Part shown: positions 44,777 through 52,745 of the stretch, in pieces
Position numbering within the stretch: position 1 is the stretch's first letter
How the letters are laid out: each line of letters begins with the position of its first letter
NCBI RefSeq assembly: GCF_943193065.1
Contig: NZ_CALPCS010000003.1
Coordinates: forward strand, 62,001-126,000
Direction of reading: 5' to 3'
From: Veillonella agrestimuris
Lineage (GTDB): Bacteria; Bacillota; Negativicutes; Veillonellales; Veillonellaceae
DNA length: 64,000 bases
Notes under the pieces: model-generated
Told to the model about the DNA's origin: nothing
Database searches by the model: none
Seen by the model: the letters and a program-made list of their open reading frames with translations, nothing else
Program-made: the position numbers and the translations under genes

Positions 44777-46016
44777 AAGTGCTGCAGTAGCGGTACGAGA
44801 ACGCTTTTCCTTTGAGAAAGATGAAGTCAAAGCAGCTCTTAATAAAATCTATGAATACGATAGAATTTCAGAATGTGTTATATTATCTACTTGCAATCGA
44901 ACAGAACTATATGCTGTATTAGAAGATGTAGAACAGCCAAAGCAATACATGTTAGATGTTATGAAAGACTTAAAAGACGCTGATTCTATTGATGAATCTG
45001 CTTTTTTCTTCTACCAAGATCGAGAGTGTGTGGATCATTTATTCCGCGTATCCGCCAGTTTAGATTCTCTCGTATTGGGGGAAGGTCAGATTTTAAGTCA
45101 ATTAAAAGTGGCTTACATAGAGGCATATAGTGCTGGGTTTACAGGCACAGTATTTAATATTTTATTCCAACGCGCCATTAGTGTGGGTAAAAAAGTGCGT
45201 ACTAATACAGGTATTGCCAATACGCCTGTATCGGTTAGCTATACCGCAGTTAACCTTGCTGAAGATAGCTTAGATAAACCGCTTTCAGAAGCGACAGTCC
45301 TCATTTTAGGGGCGGGTACAATGAGTGAGCTAACAGCTATTCATTTGCAATCAAAAGGAGTTAAAACGATTTTTGTATCGAATCGAACCTTTGCTAAAGC
45401 AGAAACATTGGCTAAGAAGTTTAATGGGCACGCCATTAAGTTAGACGATGTAGTAGACTATGCGGTAGAAGCAGATATTTTAATTACTTCCACAGGGGCG
45501 CCGCATTATATTATTAATGAAAAAGAAGCTCGACGTATTGCTGCGCGACGAAATGGAATGCCTATGGTTATGATCGATATTGCTGTACCTCGCGATATTG
45601 ACCCTGCTGTAGCGGATATTGATGGAATTTATCTTTTCAATATCGATGCTCTTGAAAGCGTTGTAGAAGAAAATAAACAGCAACGGGAAGAAGAGGCTAA
45701 ACGAGCTGAGCCGATTATTCATGAAGCTATTGAAGATGTGTTAGATAAATTAAGTTATTTATCAGTTCGCCCTATGATGGCCTTATTGACGGATAAAGCA
45801 GATCGCATTCGTAGTCGTGAATTACATCGTGCCTTAGCTAAATTACCAGATATTTCCGATAGAGAACGTCGCATTATGGACTCTATGAGTCGCATGATCG
45901 TCCGCAAAATGTTGAGAGAACCGATGATTCATTTCAATGAAATCGCCGGAACAGAAGAAGAAGGCTTATATTGGGACTTATTCAAAGATATGTTCAATCT
46001 GAAGAAAGAAGGATAG
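44745..46016 (+). CDS. hemA: Glutamyl-tRNA reductase
   Basis: 423 residues. It reduces glutamyl-tRNA-Glu to glutamate-1-semialdehyde, the first step of the C5 pathway. GLNHRSA (7-13), the catalytic Cys50 in STCNRTE, SLVLGEGQI, and the NADPH domain with ILGAGTMSEL are all present, followed by a helical dimerisation domain. It starts 32 bp inside the previous gene with GAGGAGAAACTAC. Four bases or so separate it from hemC. Confidence 0.96.
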   Translation: MQLVVLGLNHRSAAVAVRERFSFEKDEVKAALNKIYEYDRISECVILSTCNRTELYAVLEDVEQPKQYMLDVMKDLKDADSIDESAFFFYQDRECVDHLFRVSASLDSLVLGEGQILSQLKVAYIEAYSAGFTGTVFNILFQRAISVGKKVRTNTGIANTPVSVSYTAVNLAEDSLDKPLSEATVLILGAGTMSELTAIHLQSKGVKTIFVSNRTFAKAETLAKKFNGHAIKLDDVVDYAVEADILITSTGAPHYIINEKEARRIAARRNGMPMVMIDIAVPRDIDPAVADIDGIYLFNIDALESVVEENKQQREEEAKRAEPIIHEAIEDVLDKLSYLSVRPMMALLTDKADRIRSRELHRALAKLPDISDRERRIMDSMSRMIVRKMLREPMIHFNEIAGTEEEGLYWDLFKDMFNLKKEG

Positions 46017-46019
46017 CAC

Positions 46020-46958
46020 ATGAGAGACCATATAAAAATTGGTACTCGTAAGAGTGCCCTTGCATTGTGGCAAGCTGAATATATCAAAGATGAATTACAA
46101 CGATTATATCCAGGGATTACTGTTGAATTAGTTCACTTCAACACAAAAGGTGATCGTATTTTAGAAAAACCTCTCGCTGAAGTAGGGGGAAAAGGTTTAT
46201 TTACGGCTGAATTAGAAGCTGCTATGATAGCTGGAGACATCGACATCGCTGTACATAGCTTGAAAGATATGCCCACGGAACTACCAGAAGGCTTGACATT
46301 AGGGGCTATTTCAAAACGTGAAGTACCTCATGATGCGTTAATCAGCCCTGTATATAAAACACTGGATCAACTGCCGCAAGGTGCGCGCATAGGGACTAGT
46401 AGCTTGCGGCGTCAAGCACAATTGCTGCACGTTCGTCCTGATTTAAAAATCAAAGTGATTCGCGGCAATGTACAGACGCGGTTGAATAAAATTAACTCTG
46501 AAGGCTTAGATGGAGTAGTGCTTGCTCAAGCGGGCTTAAAGCGACTAGGTTTGGAGGATCAAATTACGCAAGTCTTTACGGCTGATGAAATGATTCCTGC
46601 TGTCGGACAAGGGGCATTAGCTATTGAATGCCGTGCTGATGATGATGAAATGTTAGCTATGCTTTCACACATCGACGATGAACCAACTCGGTTAGCTGTG
46701 GAAGGGGAACGGAGTTTCCTCAATCAATTGAATGGCGGCTGCCAAGTGCCGATGGGGGTATATGGCACTATTGATAAAGGGCAATTGACTTTGAAAGCGC
46801 TCATTGCATCATTAGATGGAAAAACTGTCTATGAAGGCGAGTTATCTGGCCCTGCTTGTAAAAGTAAAATGTTAGGCAAAAATCTAGCTAAAGCATTGTA
46901 CGAAGAGGGTGGCAAACATATTGTGGATGCTCTTGTAAAGGAAGGAATCATAAAATGA
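46020..46958 (+). CDS. hemC: Porphobilinogen deaminase (hydroxymethylbilane synthase)
   Basis: 312 residues. It links four porphobilinogens. IGTRKSALALWQ and KGLFTAELE mark the N-domain, HSLKDMPTELP holds the substrate Lys and the catalytic Asp region, and NGGCQVPMG (Cys about 241) carries the dipyrromethane cofactor. It overlaps the next gene by 4 bp (ATGA). AAGAAAGGATAGCAC precedes the ATG. Confidence 0.97.
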   Translation: MRDHIKIGTRKSALALWQAEYIKDELQRLYPGITVELVHFNTKGDRILEKPLAEVGGKGLFTAELEAAMIAGDIDIAVHSLKDMPTELPEGLTLGAISKREVPHDALISPVYKTLDQLPQGARIGTSSLRRQAQLLHVRPDLKIKVIRGNVQTRLNKINSEGLDGVVLAQAGLKRLGLEDQITQVFTADEMIPAVGQGALAIECRADDDEMLAMLSHIDDEPTRLAVEGERSFLNQLNGGCQVPMGVYGTIDKGQLTLKALIASLDGKTVYEGELSGPACKSKMLGKNLAKALYEEGGKHIVDALVKEGIIK

Positions 46959-48475
46959 CAGGTAAAGTATATTTAATCGGTGCTGGCCCTGGAGATGCTA
47001 AATTAATCACTGTAAAAGGCCGAGAATGCATTGAAAAAGCAGATGTAATTGTATATGACTACTTGGCAGATATAGACCTTCTTGGGTGGGCACGACCTGA
47101 TGCGGAATTGATCTATGCGGGAAAACAATGCCGAGATCATACGATGCACCAATGGGAAATTAACGAACTCCTCGTAGCAAAAGGGAAAGAAGGTAAAATC
47201 GTAGCCCGTTTGAAGGGCGGTGATCCACTCGTATTTGGTCGCGGTGGTGAAGAAGCGATGGCCCTTAAAGAGGGGGGAGTTCCTTTTGAATTTGTTCCTG
47301 GCGTTACATCGCCTGTAGCAGCACCAGCTTATGCAGGGATTCCTGTGACACAACGAGCAATGGCGACGTCCTTTGCAGTCGTTACAGGCCATGAAGATCC
47401 AACAAAATCTGTGTCTGGCATTCATTGGGAAGGCTTGGCAACCGCTGTAGATACACTCTGTTTTGTTATGGGTGTTACAAACCTAGAAATGATTGCTCAC
47501 AACTTGATGAAACACGGCCGTCCTAAAGACACGCCAGTAGCTTTAGTGCGGTGGGGTACGAAACCGATTCAACAAGTTTTAGTATCTACCTTAGAACATG
47601 TAGTAGAAGACGTAGTGAAGGCGAATTTAAAAGCCCCTGCTATTATTGTTGTAGGCGACGTTGTTAATTTGAGGGAGCAATTGCAATGGTTCGACAATAA
47701 ACCATTATTTGGCAAAACTATTGTGGTTACTCGTGCGCGATCCCAAGCGAGTCGCTTCAAAGAAGCTTTGCAGGAACAAGGTGCCCGTGTTATTCAAAGC
47801 GCTGCCATCAAGACGACAGCTTTAGAATTGTTCGACGAAGACCGCCGTATTATGGACCGCGTCGATCAATATAAAGCCATTGTTTTTACCTCTGGTGAAG
47901 GCGTACGCTACTTCTTTAGCCTATTGAAAGACATGGGACGAGATGCTCGCGCCTTAGGGTATGCAAAAGTATGTGCCATCGGTAGTGCAACAGCGCGTGA
48001 ATTGATGCATTTTGGTATTATTCCTGATATTGTGCCTACTGATTATAAAGCTGAATCGGTAGTGCGCGCTTTAGACGGTAAAGTGAGTGCTGGCGATGAA
48101 GTTCTGTTGATTCAGCCGAAAAAATCGAGAGATGTCATTCCTCGTGAATTGCGTCATATGGATGTACAAGTAGATATTTTGCGCATTTATGAAACACAGC
48201 AAGATACATCGCAACAAGAAGTTTTAGTGGAAGCGCTTACAAAAGGCGAAGTAGATTATATTACATTTACTAGCTCCTCTACGGTAACGAATACATTACA
48301 ATTATTAGGGGACAATGCCCTAGAGCTATTAAAGAATACAAAAGTCGCTTGTATTGGCCCTATTACAGCAGCTACGGCGATGAGTGAAGGCTTAGAAATT
48401 CACGTTATCAGTCCTGTATATACTACAGATGGTCTTGTAGATGCTATTATAGAAGATGTACGAGAAAATAATTAA
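46955..48475 (+). CDS. cobA-hemD: Fused uroporphyrinogen-III C-methyltransferase / uroporphyrinogen-III synthase (CobA-HemD)
   Basis: 506 residues, two enzymes in one chain. Residues about 1-240 are CobA/SumT: VYLIGAGPGDAKLITVKG, LKGGDPLVFGRGGEE, VPGVTSPVAAPAYAGIPVTQR and MGVTNL, using SAM to make precorrin-2. Residues about 250-500 are HemD: KTIVVTRARSQASRF, VFTSGEGVRYFF, and YITFTSSSTVTN, which closes and inverts the tetrapyrrole ring. The fusion makes and then methylates uroporphyrinogen III, sending flux to siroheme and B12. Such fusions are known from Clostridia and Negativicutes. It overlaps hemC by 4 bp. Confidence 0.95.
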   Translation: MTGKVYLIGAGPGDAKLITVKGRECIEKADVIVYDYLADIDLLGWARPDAELIYAGKQCRDHTMHQWEINELLVAKGKEGKIVARLKGGDPLVFGRGGEEAMALKEGGVPFEFVPGVTSPVAAPAYAGIPVTQRAMATSFAVVTGHEDPTKSVSGIHWEGLATAVDTLCFVMGVTNLEMIAHNLMKHGRPKDTPVALVRWGTKPIQQVLVSTLEHVVEDVVKANLKAPAIIVVGDVVNLREQLQWFDNKPLFGKTIVVTRARSQASRFKEALQEQGARVIQSAAIKTTALELFDEDRRIMDRVDQYKAIVFTSGEGVRYFFSLLKDMGRDARALGYAKVCAIGSATARELMHFGIIPDIVPTDYKAESVVRALDGKVSAGDEVLLIQPKKSRDVIPRELRHMDVQVDILRIYETQQDTSQQEVLVEALTKGEVDYITFTSSSTVTNTLQLLGDNALELLKNTKVACIGPITAATAMSEGLEIHVISPVYTTDGLVDAIIEDVRENN

Positions 48476-48498
48476 TCTATATATGAAGGAGTACGACT

Positions 48499-49476
48499 AT
48501 GTATGATTTAACATATCGTCCTCGCCGTCTTCGCATTTCCCCAGAAATGCGAGACTTGGTGCGAGAAACAACGGTAGATACATCCGATTTAATCTATCCT
48601 TTGTTTATCGTTCCTGGTGAAGGTATTAAACGTGAAATTGATACATTGCCTGGACAATATCATCTCTCCGTTGATGAAGCGGTAAAAGTGGCGAAAGAGG
48701 CTTATGAACTAGGAATTCGAGGCGTTGAAATTTTTGGCATTCCTACCTATAAGGATGAACAAGGATCATCTGCTTGGGATATGAATGAGCCTGTGCAACA
48801 AGCGATTAAAGAGATTCGAAAAGAAGTACCTAACTTATTGGTCATCGCCGATGTCTGCTTATGTCAGTATACGTCTACTGGTCATTGTGGGATGATTGAA
48901 GATCATGAAATTTTGAATGACGAAACATTGCCATTATTGTGCAAAGTGGCGGTTAGTCAAGCAGAAGCAGGCGCTCATATGGTAGCGCCTTCGGACATGA
49001 TGGATGGTCGCGTAGGTGCTATCCGTGAAGCCTTAGATCAAGCTGGGTATACAGATGTATCTATTATGAGTTACGCTGCGAAATATGCATCTGCTTACTA
49101 TGGGCCATTCCGTGGTGCCGTTAACTCTAAGCCTCAATTTGGAGATCGTAAGTCTTATCAAATGGATCCAGCTAATCGCTTAGAAGCGATGCGTGAAATT
49201 GAATTAGACATTGCTGAAGGGGCTGATATTATCATGATTAAACCAGCCTTGTCTTATTTAGACATTGTACGAGAAACACGAGATCGGTATGAATTACCAT
49301 TAGCTGTTTACAATGTATCTGGTGAATATGCTATGGTAAAAAGTGCAGCCCAAGCTGGTTTAATTGATGAAGAGCGCCTCGTTATGGAAACTATGTTATC
49401 TATGAAACGCGCTGGTGCTAAGATCATCATTACTTATCACGCTCTTGACGTAGCGCGTTGGTTGGCTAAGCAGTAG
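48499..49476 (+). CDS. hemB: Delta-aminolevulinic acid dehydratase (porphobilinogen synthase)
   Basis: 325 residues. It condenses two ALA to porphobilinogen. DVCLCQYTSTGHCG has the Cys residues of a zinc-type active site; APSDMMDGRV, the Schiff-base Lys in SYAAKYASAYYGPFR and the second in IMIKPALSYLD are all present. AAGGAGTACGACT precedes the ATG. hemL begins 11 bp later. Confidence 0.97.
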   Translation: MYDLTYRPRRLRISPEMRDLVRETTVDTSDLIYPLFIVPGEGIKREIDTLPGQYHLSVDEAVKVAKEAYELGIRGVEIFGIPTYKDEQGSSAWDMNEPVQQAIKEIRKEVPNLLVIADVCLCQYTSTGHCGMIEDHEILNDETLPLLCKVAVSQAEAGAHMVAPSDMMDGRVGAIREALDQAGYTDVSIMSYAAKYASAYYGPFRGAVNSKPQFGDRKSYQMDPANRLEAMREIELDIAEGADIIMIKPALSYLDIVRETRDRYELPLAVYNVSGEYAMVKSAAQAGLIDEERLVMETMLSMKRAGAKIIITYHALDVARWLAKQ

Positions 49477-49487
49477 GAGGAGAGACT

Positions 49488-50789
49488 ATGTTACAATTAG
49501 GCAAATCTGAAAAAGCTTTTGAAGAAGCAAAACGATATATGCCAGGCGGTGTAAATAGCCCTGTTCGCTCTTATCGCAGTGTAGGTTCTAATCCACCTTT
49601 CATTAGCTCTGCTAGTGGTAGCCGTATTTATGATATCGATAATAACGAGTATATTGACTATGTGCTTAGTTGGGGGCCTATGATTCTTGGACATGCGAAT
49701 CCTGAAGTAGTGGCTAGCTTACAAGAAGCCATTCCTCGCGGAACTAGCTATGGTGCGCCGACGCTATTGGAAACAGAATTGGCTAAAAAAATTCAAGCCT
49801 TCATGCCTTCCATGGAAATGATTCGTCTCGTTAGCTCTGGCACAGAGGCAACTATGAGTGCGCTTCGTGTAGCTCGTGGTTATACAGGTCGCGATCGAAT
49901 TGTAAAATTTATCGGTTGTTACCATGGTCATAGTGATTCTTTACTGGTAAAAGCTGGTTCAGGACTTGCTACCTTTGGCGTTCCAGATAGTCCTGGCGTA
50001 CCACAAGCGGTAGCGGAAAATACGATCACATTGCCATATAACGATATTGAAGCAATTACTAAATTATTTGATGATATGGGAGATACCATTGCCGCTGTCA
50101 TTGTAGAACCTGTAGCTGGTAATATGGGGTGTGTTCCACCAGTACCAGGTTTCCTTGAAGCGTTACGGAGTCTTACGAAAGATTATGGGGCAGTGCTCAT
50201 TTTTGATGAAGTTATGTGTGGCTTCCGCGCTAGCAGTGGAGGCGCGCAAAAGCTGTATAATATTAAGCCTGATCTAACTTGTTTAGGTAAAATTGTAGGT
50301 GGTGGCATGCCTATGGCTGTCTTTGGGGGCTCTGTGAAAATTATGTCTCAAATTGCTCCATCTGGTCCTATTTACCAGGCTGGTACTTTGAGCGGCAATC
50401 CTGTTGCCGTTACGGCCGGCCTTGCTACATTATCTATGTTGCAACGAGATCCGACTATTTTCAAACAAGTAGAGGAAGCGACAAAAACATTGTGTGAAGG
50501 CTACGAACAGTTAGGCGCTAAATATAATGTGCCTATTGTGGTGCAACGTGTTGGATCTATGTTTACGGTGTTCTTTACAGATAAACCAGTACAAAATTTT
50601 GATGATGCTAGTCAATGTAATGAAGAGCATTTTAAAACATTCTTCCATTACAATTTGAGTCATGGAATCTATATGGCGCCTAGTCCTTATGAAAGCAATT
50701 TCTTATCTGTATTTCATAAACAATCCGATATTGAACGGACATTAGCTGTTGCAGAAGAAGCGTTTAAAGAAATCGCTAATACTCTGTAG
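49488..50789 (+). CDS. hemL: Glutamate-1-semialdehyde 2,1-aminomutase
   Basis: 433 residues, PLP-dependent class III aminotransferase fold. It converts glutamate-1-semialdehyde to ALA. PGGVNSPVRSY, SSGTEATMSALRVAR, FIGCYHGHSD, LIFDEVMCGFR and LGKIVGGGMP with the PLP Lys near residue 267 define HemL and separate it from other transaminases. A GGAGGAGAGACT site precedes the ATG. It ends next to the XRE gene. Confidence 0.97.
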   Translation: MLQLGKSEKAFEEAKRYMPGGVNSPVRSYRSVGSNPPFISSASGSRIYDIDNNEYIDYVLSWGPMILGHANPEVVASLQEAIPRGTSYGAPTLLETELAKKIQAFMPSMEMIRLVSSGTEATMSALRVARGYTGRDRIVKFIGCYHGHSDSLLVKAGSGLATFGVPDSPGVPQAVAENTITLPYNDIEAITKLFDDMGDTIAAVIVEPVAGNMGCVPPVPGFLEALRSLTKDYGAVLIFDEVMCGFRASSGGAQKLYNIKPDLTCLGKIVGGGMPMAVFGGSVKIMSQIAPSGPIYQAGTLSGNPVAVTAGLATLSMLQRDPTIFKQVEEATKTLCEGYEQLGAKYNVPIVVQRVGSMFTVFFTDKPVQNFDDASQCNEEHFKTFFHYNLSHGIYMAPSPYESNFLSVFHKQSDIERTLAVAEEAFKEIANTL

Positions 50790-50798
50790 GTGAAGGGT

Positions 50799-51260
50799 AT
50801 GCAGTTTTATAAAAACTTAAAACGCGCACGGGTGCGCATGGGAAAGACGCAAATTGAAGTAGCGAAAGCTGTAGGTATTAGTAATGCAGCTTTATCAAAT
50901 TATGAAACAGGCTATCGAGAACCAGATTTGCAGACCTTAGCTTCATTGGCTCGTTATTATGGTATTACTTTAGATGAGTTAGTTAATGTAGATACAGATG
51001 ATACAATTAAAGTCTATGATTTACATCCTCTCGTGAAAGGGAAATATATCGGTTTTAAAGGCGCTGTGTATGCCTTAAAAGAATCTCAAAAGAAAGTGAT
51101 TATTAAAGAATTAGACAGATTATTTCAACAATTTGAAAAATCAAAACTTGTAAAGGACGAGTCGTCTAAAGGAATTAATCCTCATATTAATCGAGGAGGT
51201 ATGTTGGGATCTAACCTTGCCGGGAGCCGCGGTGCAAAACGGCAAGATACAAACCGCTAG
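50799..51260 (+). CDS. XRE-family helix-turn-helix regulator
   Basis: 153 residues from ATG 50799 (AGGTGAAGG upstream; an in-frame GTG at 50790 is also possible). The N-terminal HTH (about 5-60) has KTQIEVAKAVGISNAALSNYE and REPDLQTLASLARYYGITLDELV, a standard XRE DNA-binding domain. A short central region and a flexible basic C-terminal tail (NRGGMLGSN, SRGAKRQ) follow, with no known sensing domain. It lies immediately after hemL with no terminator, so it is in the tetrapyrrole transcript and may regulate it, or respond to heme. That role is inferred only from position. Confidence 0.85.
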   Translation: MQFYKNLKRARVRMGKTQIEVAKAVGISNAALSNYETGYREPDLQTLASLARYYGITLDELVNVDTDDTIKVYDLHPLVKGKYIGFKGAVYALKESQKKVIIKELDRLFQQFEKSKLVKDESSKGINPHINRGGMLGSNLAGSRGAKRQDTNR

Positions 51261-51282
51261 AATTTCATGAAAGGAGATAGTT

Positions 51283-51846
51283 ATGAAAGCAGGTTTTACT
51301 TATATTACAGAACCATCCCGTCGTCGTGTGGGCTTATCTGTAATTCTTGGTATTATTGTAGGTATTATTGGTGCCATTGCTAAATGGGGGTGGGAGGTGC
51401 CATTCCCACCACGTAATCCAGATGTATTCTGGCCTGTTGATGCTATGAGCCGTGTAACACCACCTAAAATTTTCTTAGACATGTTTGGTGTTAGCGATTG
51501 GACGGTACATTTCTCTGGCTACGCATTGCCAATGGATGTATTTATCGTTCACGTATTATTCTCTATTGTGTTTGGTTTGATGTACTGCGTAATTGCAGAA
51601 TACTGGCCGCGCATTAAAATGTGGCAAGGTTGCGTATTCGGCTTCTTCGTATTCATCATTGCACACAACATGGTAATGCCTTGGATGGGTTTAGTACCAC
51701 CAGTAAGCGAAATTCCATTTGATGAACAATTCTCTGAATTATTTGGTCACCTTTGGTGGTTATGGATTATGGAAATTGCTCGTCGAGATCTTCGTAACCG
51801 TATTACAAACGAACCAGATCCTGAGTTTCCATTAGGTAGTCGATAA
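51283..51846 (+). CDS. YagU family (DUF1440) inner-membrane protein
   Basis: 187 residues with an N-terminal soluble stretch, hydrophobic segments at about 17-35, 84-104 and 112-134, and WGWEVPFPPR, PPKIFLDMFG, HNMVMPWMGLVPP and HLWWLWIMEIAR, which match the YagU/DUF1440 family. In E. coli YagU contributes to acid resistance; the mechanism is unknown. AAAGGAGATAGTT precedes the ATG. It is 22 bp after the XRE gene and before a terminator, so is the last gene of the hem transcript. Confidence 0.8.
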   Translation: MKAGFTYITEPSRRRVGLSVILGIIVGIIGAIAKWGWEVPFPPRNPDVFWPVDAMSRVTPPKIFLDMFGVSDWTVHFSGYALPMDVFIVHVLFSIVFGLMYCVIAEYWPRIKMWQGCVFGFFVFIIAHNMVMPWMGLVPPVSEIPFDEQFSELFGHLWWLWIMEIARRDLRNRITNEPDPEFPLGSR

Positions 51847-51885
51847 TCAAATATAGATTATTTACATAGGCCATAAAACAATAGT

Positions 51886-51943
51886 AAAAGTCATTATAGA
51901 GAGGACTCGTAGAGTATTATAACTTCTCCTATAATGGCTTTTT
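51886..51943 (+). terminator. Intrinsic terminator after the hem operon
   Basis: AAAAGTCATTATAG with following GAGAGGA pairs with TTCTCCTATAATGGCTTTT (one G-U), giving a long stem with a run of six T at the end. Confidence 0.85.
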
Positions 51944-51971
51944 TATTTTCTCTTTGCCCTATATACAGATG

Positions 51972-51980
51972 TGGTAAAAT
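51972..51980 (+). promoter_or_regulatory. Extended -10 box directly before the YgjP-like gene
   Basis: TGG then TAAAAT (51975-51980). The ATG starts at 51988, the position where transcription would begin, and no ribosome binding site lies between, so the mRNA is probably leaderless. Confidence 0.5.
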
Positions 51981-51987
51981 AATATAT

Positions 51988-52734
51988 ATGAATGATAGAA
52001 GAGAAACTAGAAGGATTACCTATAATGGGGAAATAATAGAATATATATTAACTATCAAAAAGGTTAAAAATGTAAATATGCGCATCGCTAAAGATGGCAC
52101 TGTTCATGTATCGGCCAATGCTTATGTACCAGACCATCGCATCGATGCTTTTGTTATTGATAATGTACCTTTTATTAAGCGCGCTCTCTTTAAATTGGAA
52201 GCTTTAACATCAAAGAAAATAGAAGCGTTAACATATACTACAGGCGAGACTATGTCGATATTAGGCATGCCAGTTCAATTAGAAGTAGTAGAAACGAATG
52301 AGAAAGCACATATTAAATTTGATGGAGCTCGGCTTTTATCGATGTTTGTAAAACCTGGTTATACGTATGAAGATAAGTATAAATTGATGGATATCTTTTG
52401 GCGTCAATTAGGAGAAAAAGTATTCCATCATTGGGCACAAGTTGTGTATAAACGATTTCAACAAGCTGGTATTGATGTGCCAATGCCAACAGTGAAGCAG
52501 CAACGTATGAAAAGTCGTTGGGGTTCTTGTACGCCAACGAAAGAGTTGATTAAAATGAATATGCGTTTATTAGAAGGGCCACAAGCATATATTGAATATG
52601 TGATGATCCATGAATTTGCTCATTTTAAATATTGGGACCATTCCAAGAACTTTCATCATTTAGTGGCTCAATTTTTACCAGATTGGAAAGAGCGTAAAAA
52701 ATCATTGAATCTATATTTTGCTCATAGACCGTAA
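51988..52734 (+). CDS. YgjP-like zinc metalloprotease (DUF45/M48-type)
   Basis: 248 residues from ATG 51988; the open frame continues upstream to 51934 but that part overlaps a terminator. HEFAH (about 208-212) is the HExxH zinc site, with MKSRWGSC and NMRLLEGP upstream and H at KYWDHSKNF as a possible third ligand region, the YgjP/SprT-like layout. Family members are predicted intracellular metal-dependent hydrolases or proteases; substrates are not known. dnaE follows after 11 bp, in the same direction. Confidence 0.85.
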   Translation: MNDRRETRRITYNGEIIEYILTIKKVKNVNMRIAKDGTVHVSANAYVPDHRIDAFVIDNVPFIKRALFKLEALTSKKIEALTYTTGETMSILGMPVQLEVVETNEKAHIKFDGARLLSMFVKPGYTYEDKYKLMDIFWRQLGEKVFHHWAQVVYKRFQQAGIDVPMPTVKQQRMKSRWGSCTPTKELIKMNMRLLEGPQAYIEYVMIHEFAHFKYWDHSKNFHHLVAQFLPDWKERKKSLNLYFAHRP

Positions 52735-52745
52735 GGAGGTGTACC

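Noticed and set aside
47003..47425. A 140-codon minus-strand frame within cobA-hemD
   Set aside because: Cys/His-rich but only a shadow of the conserved CobA frame.
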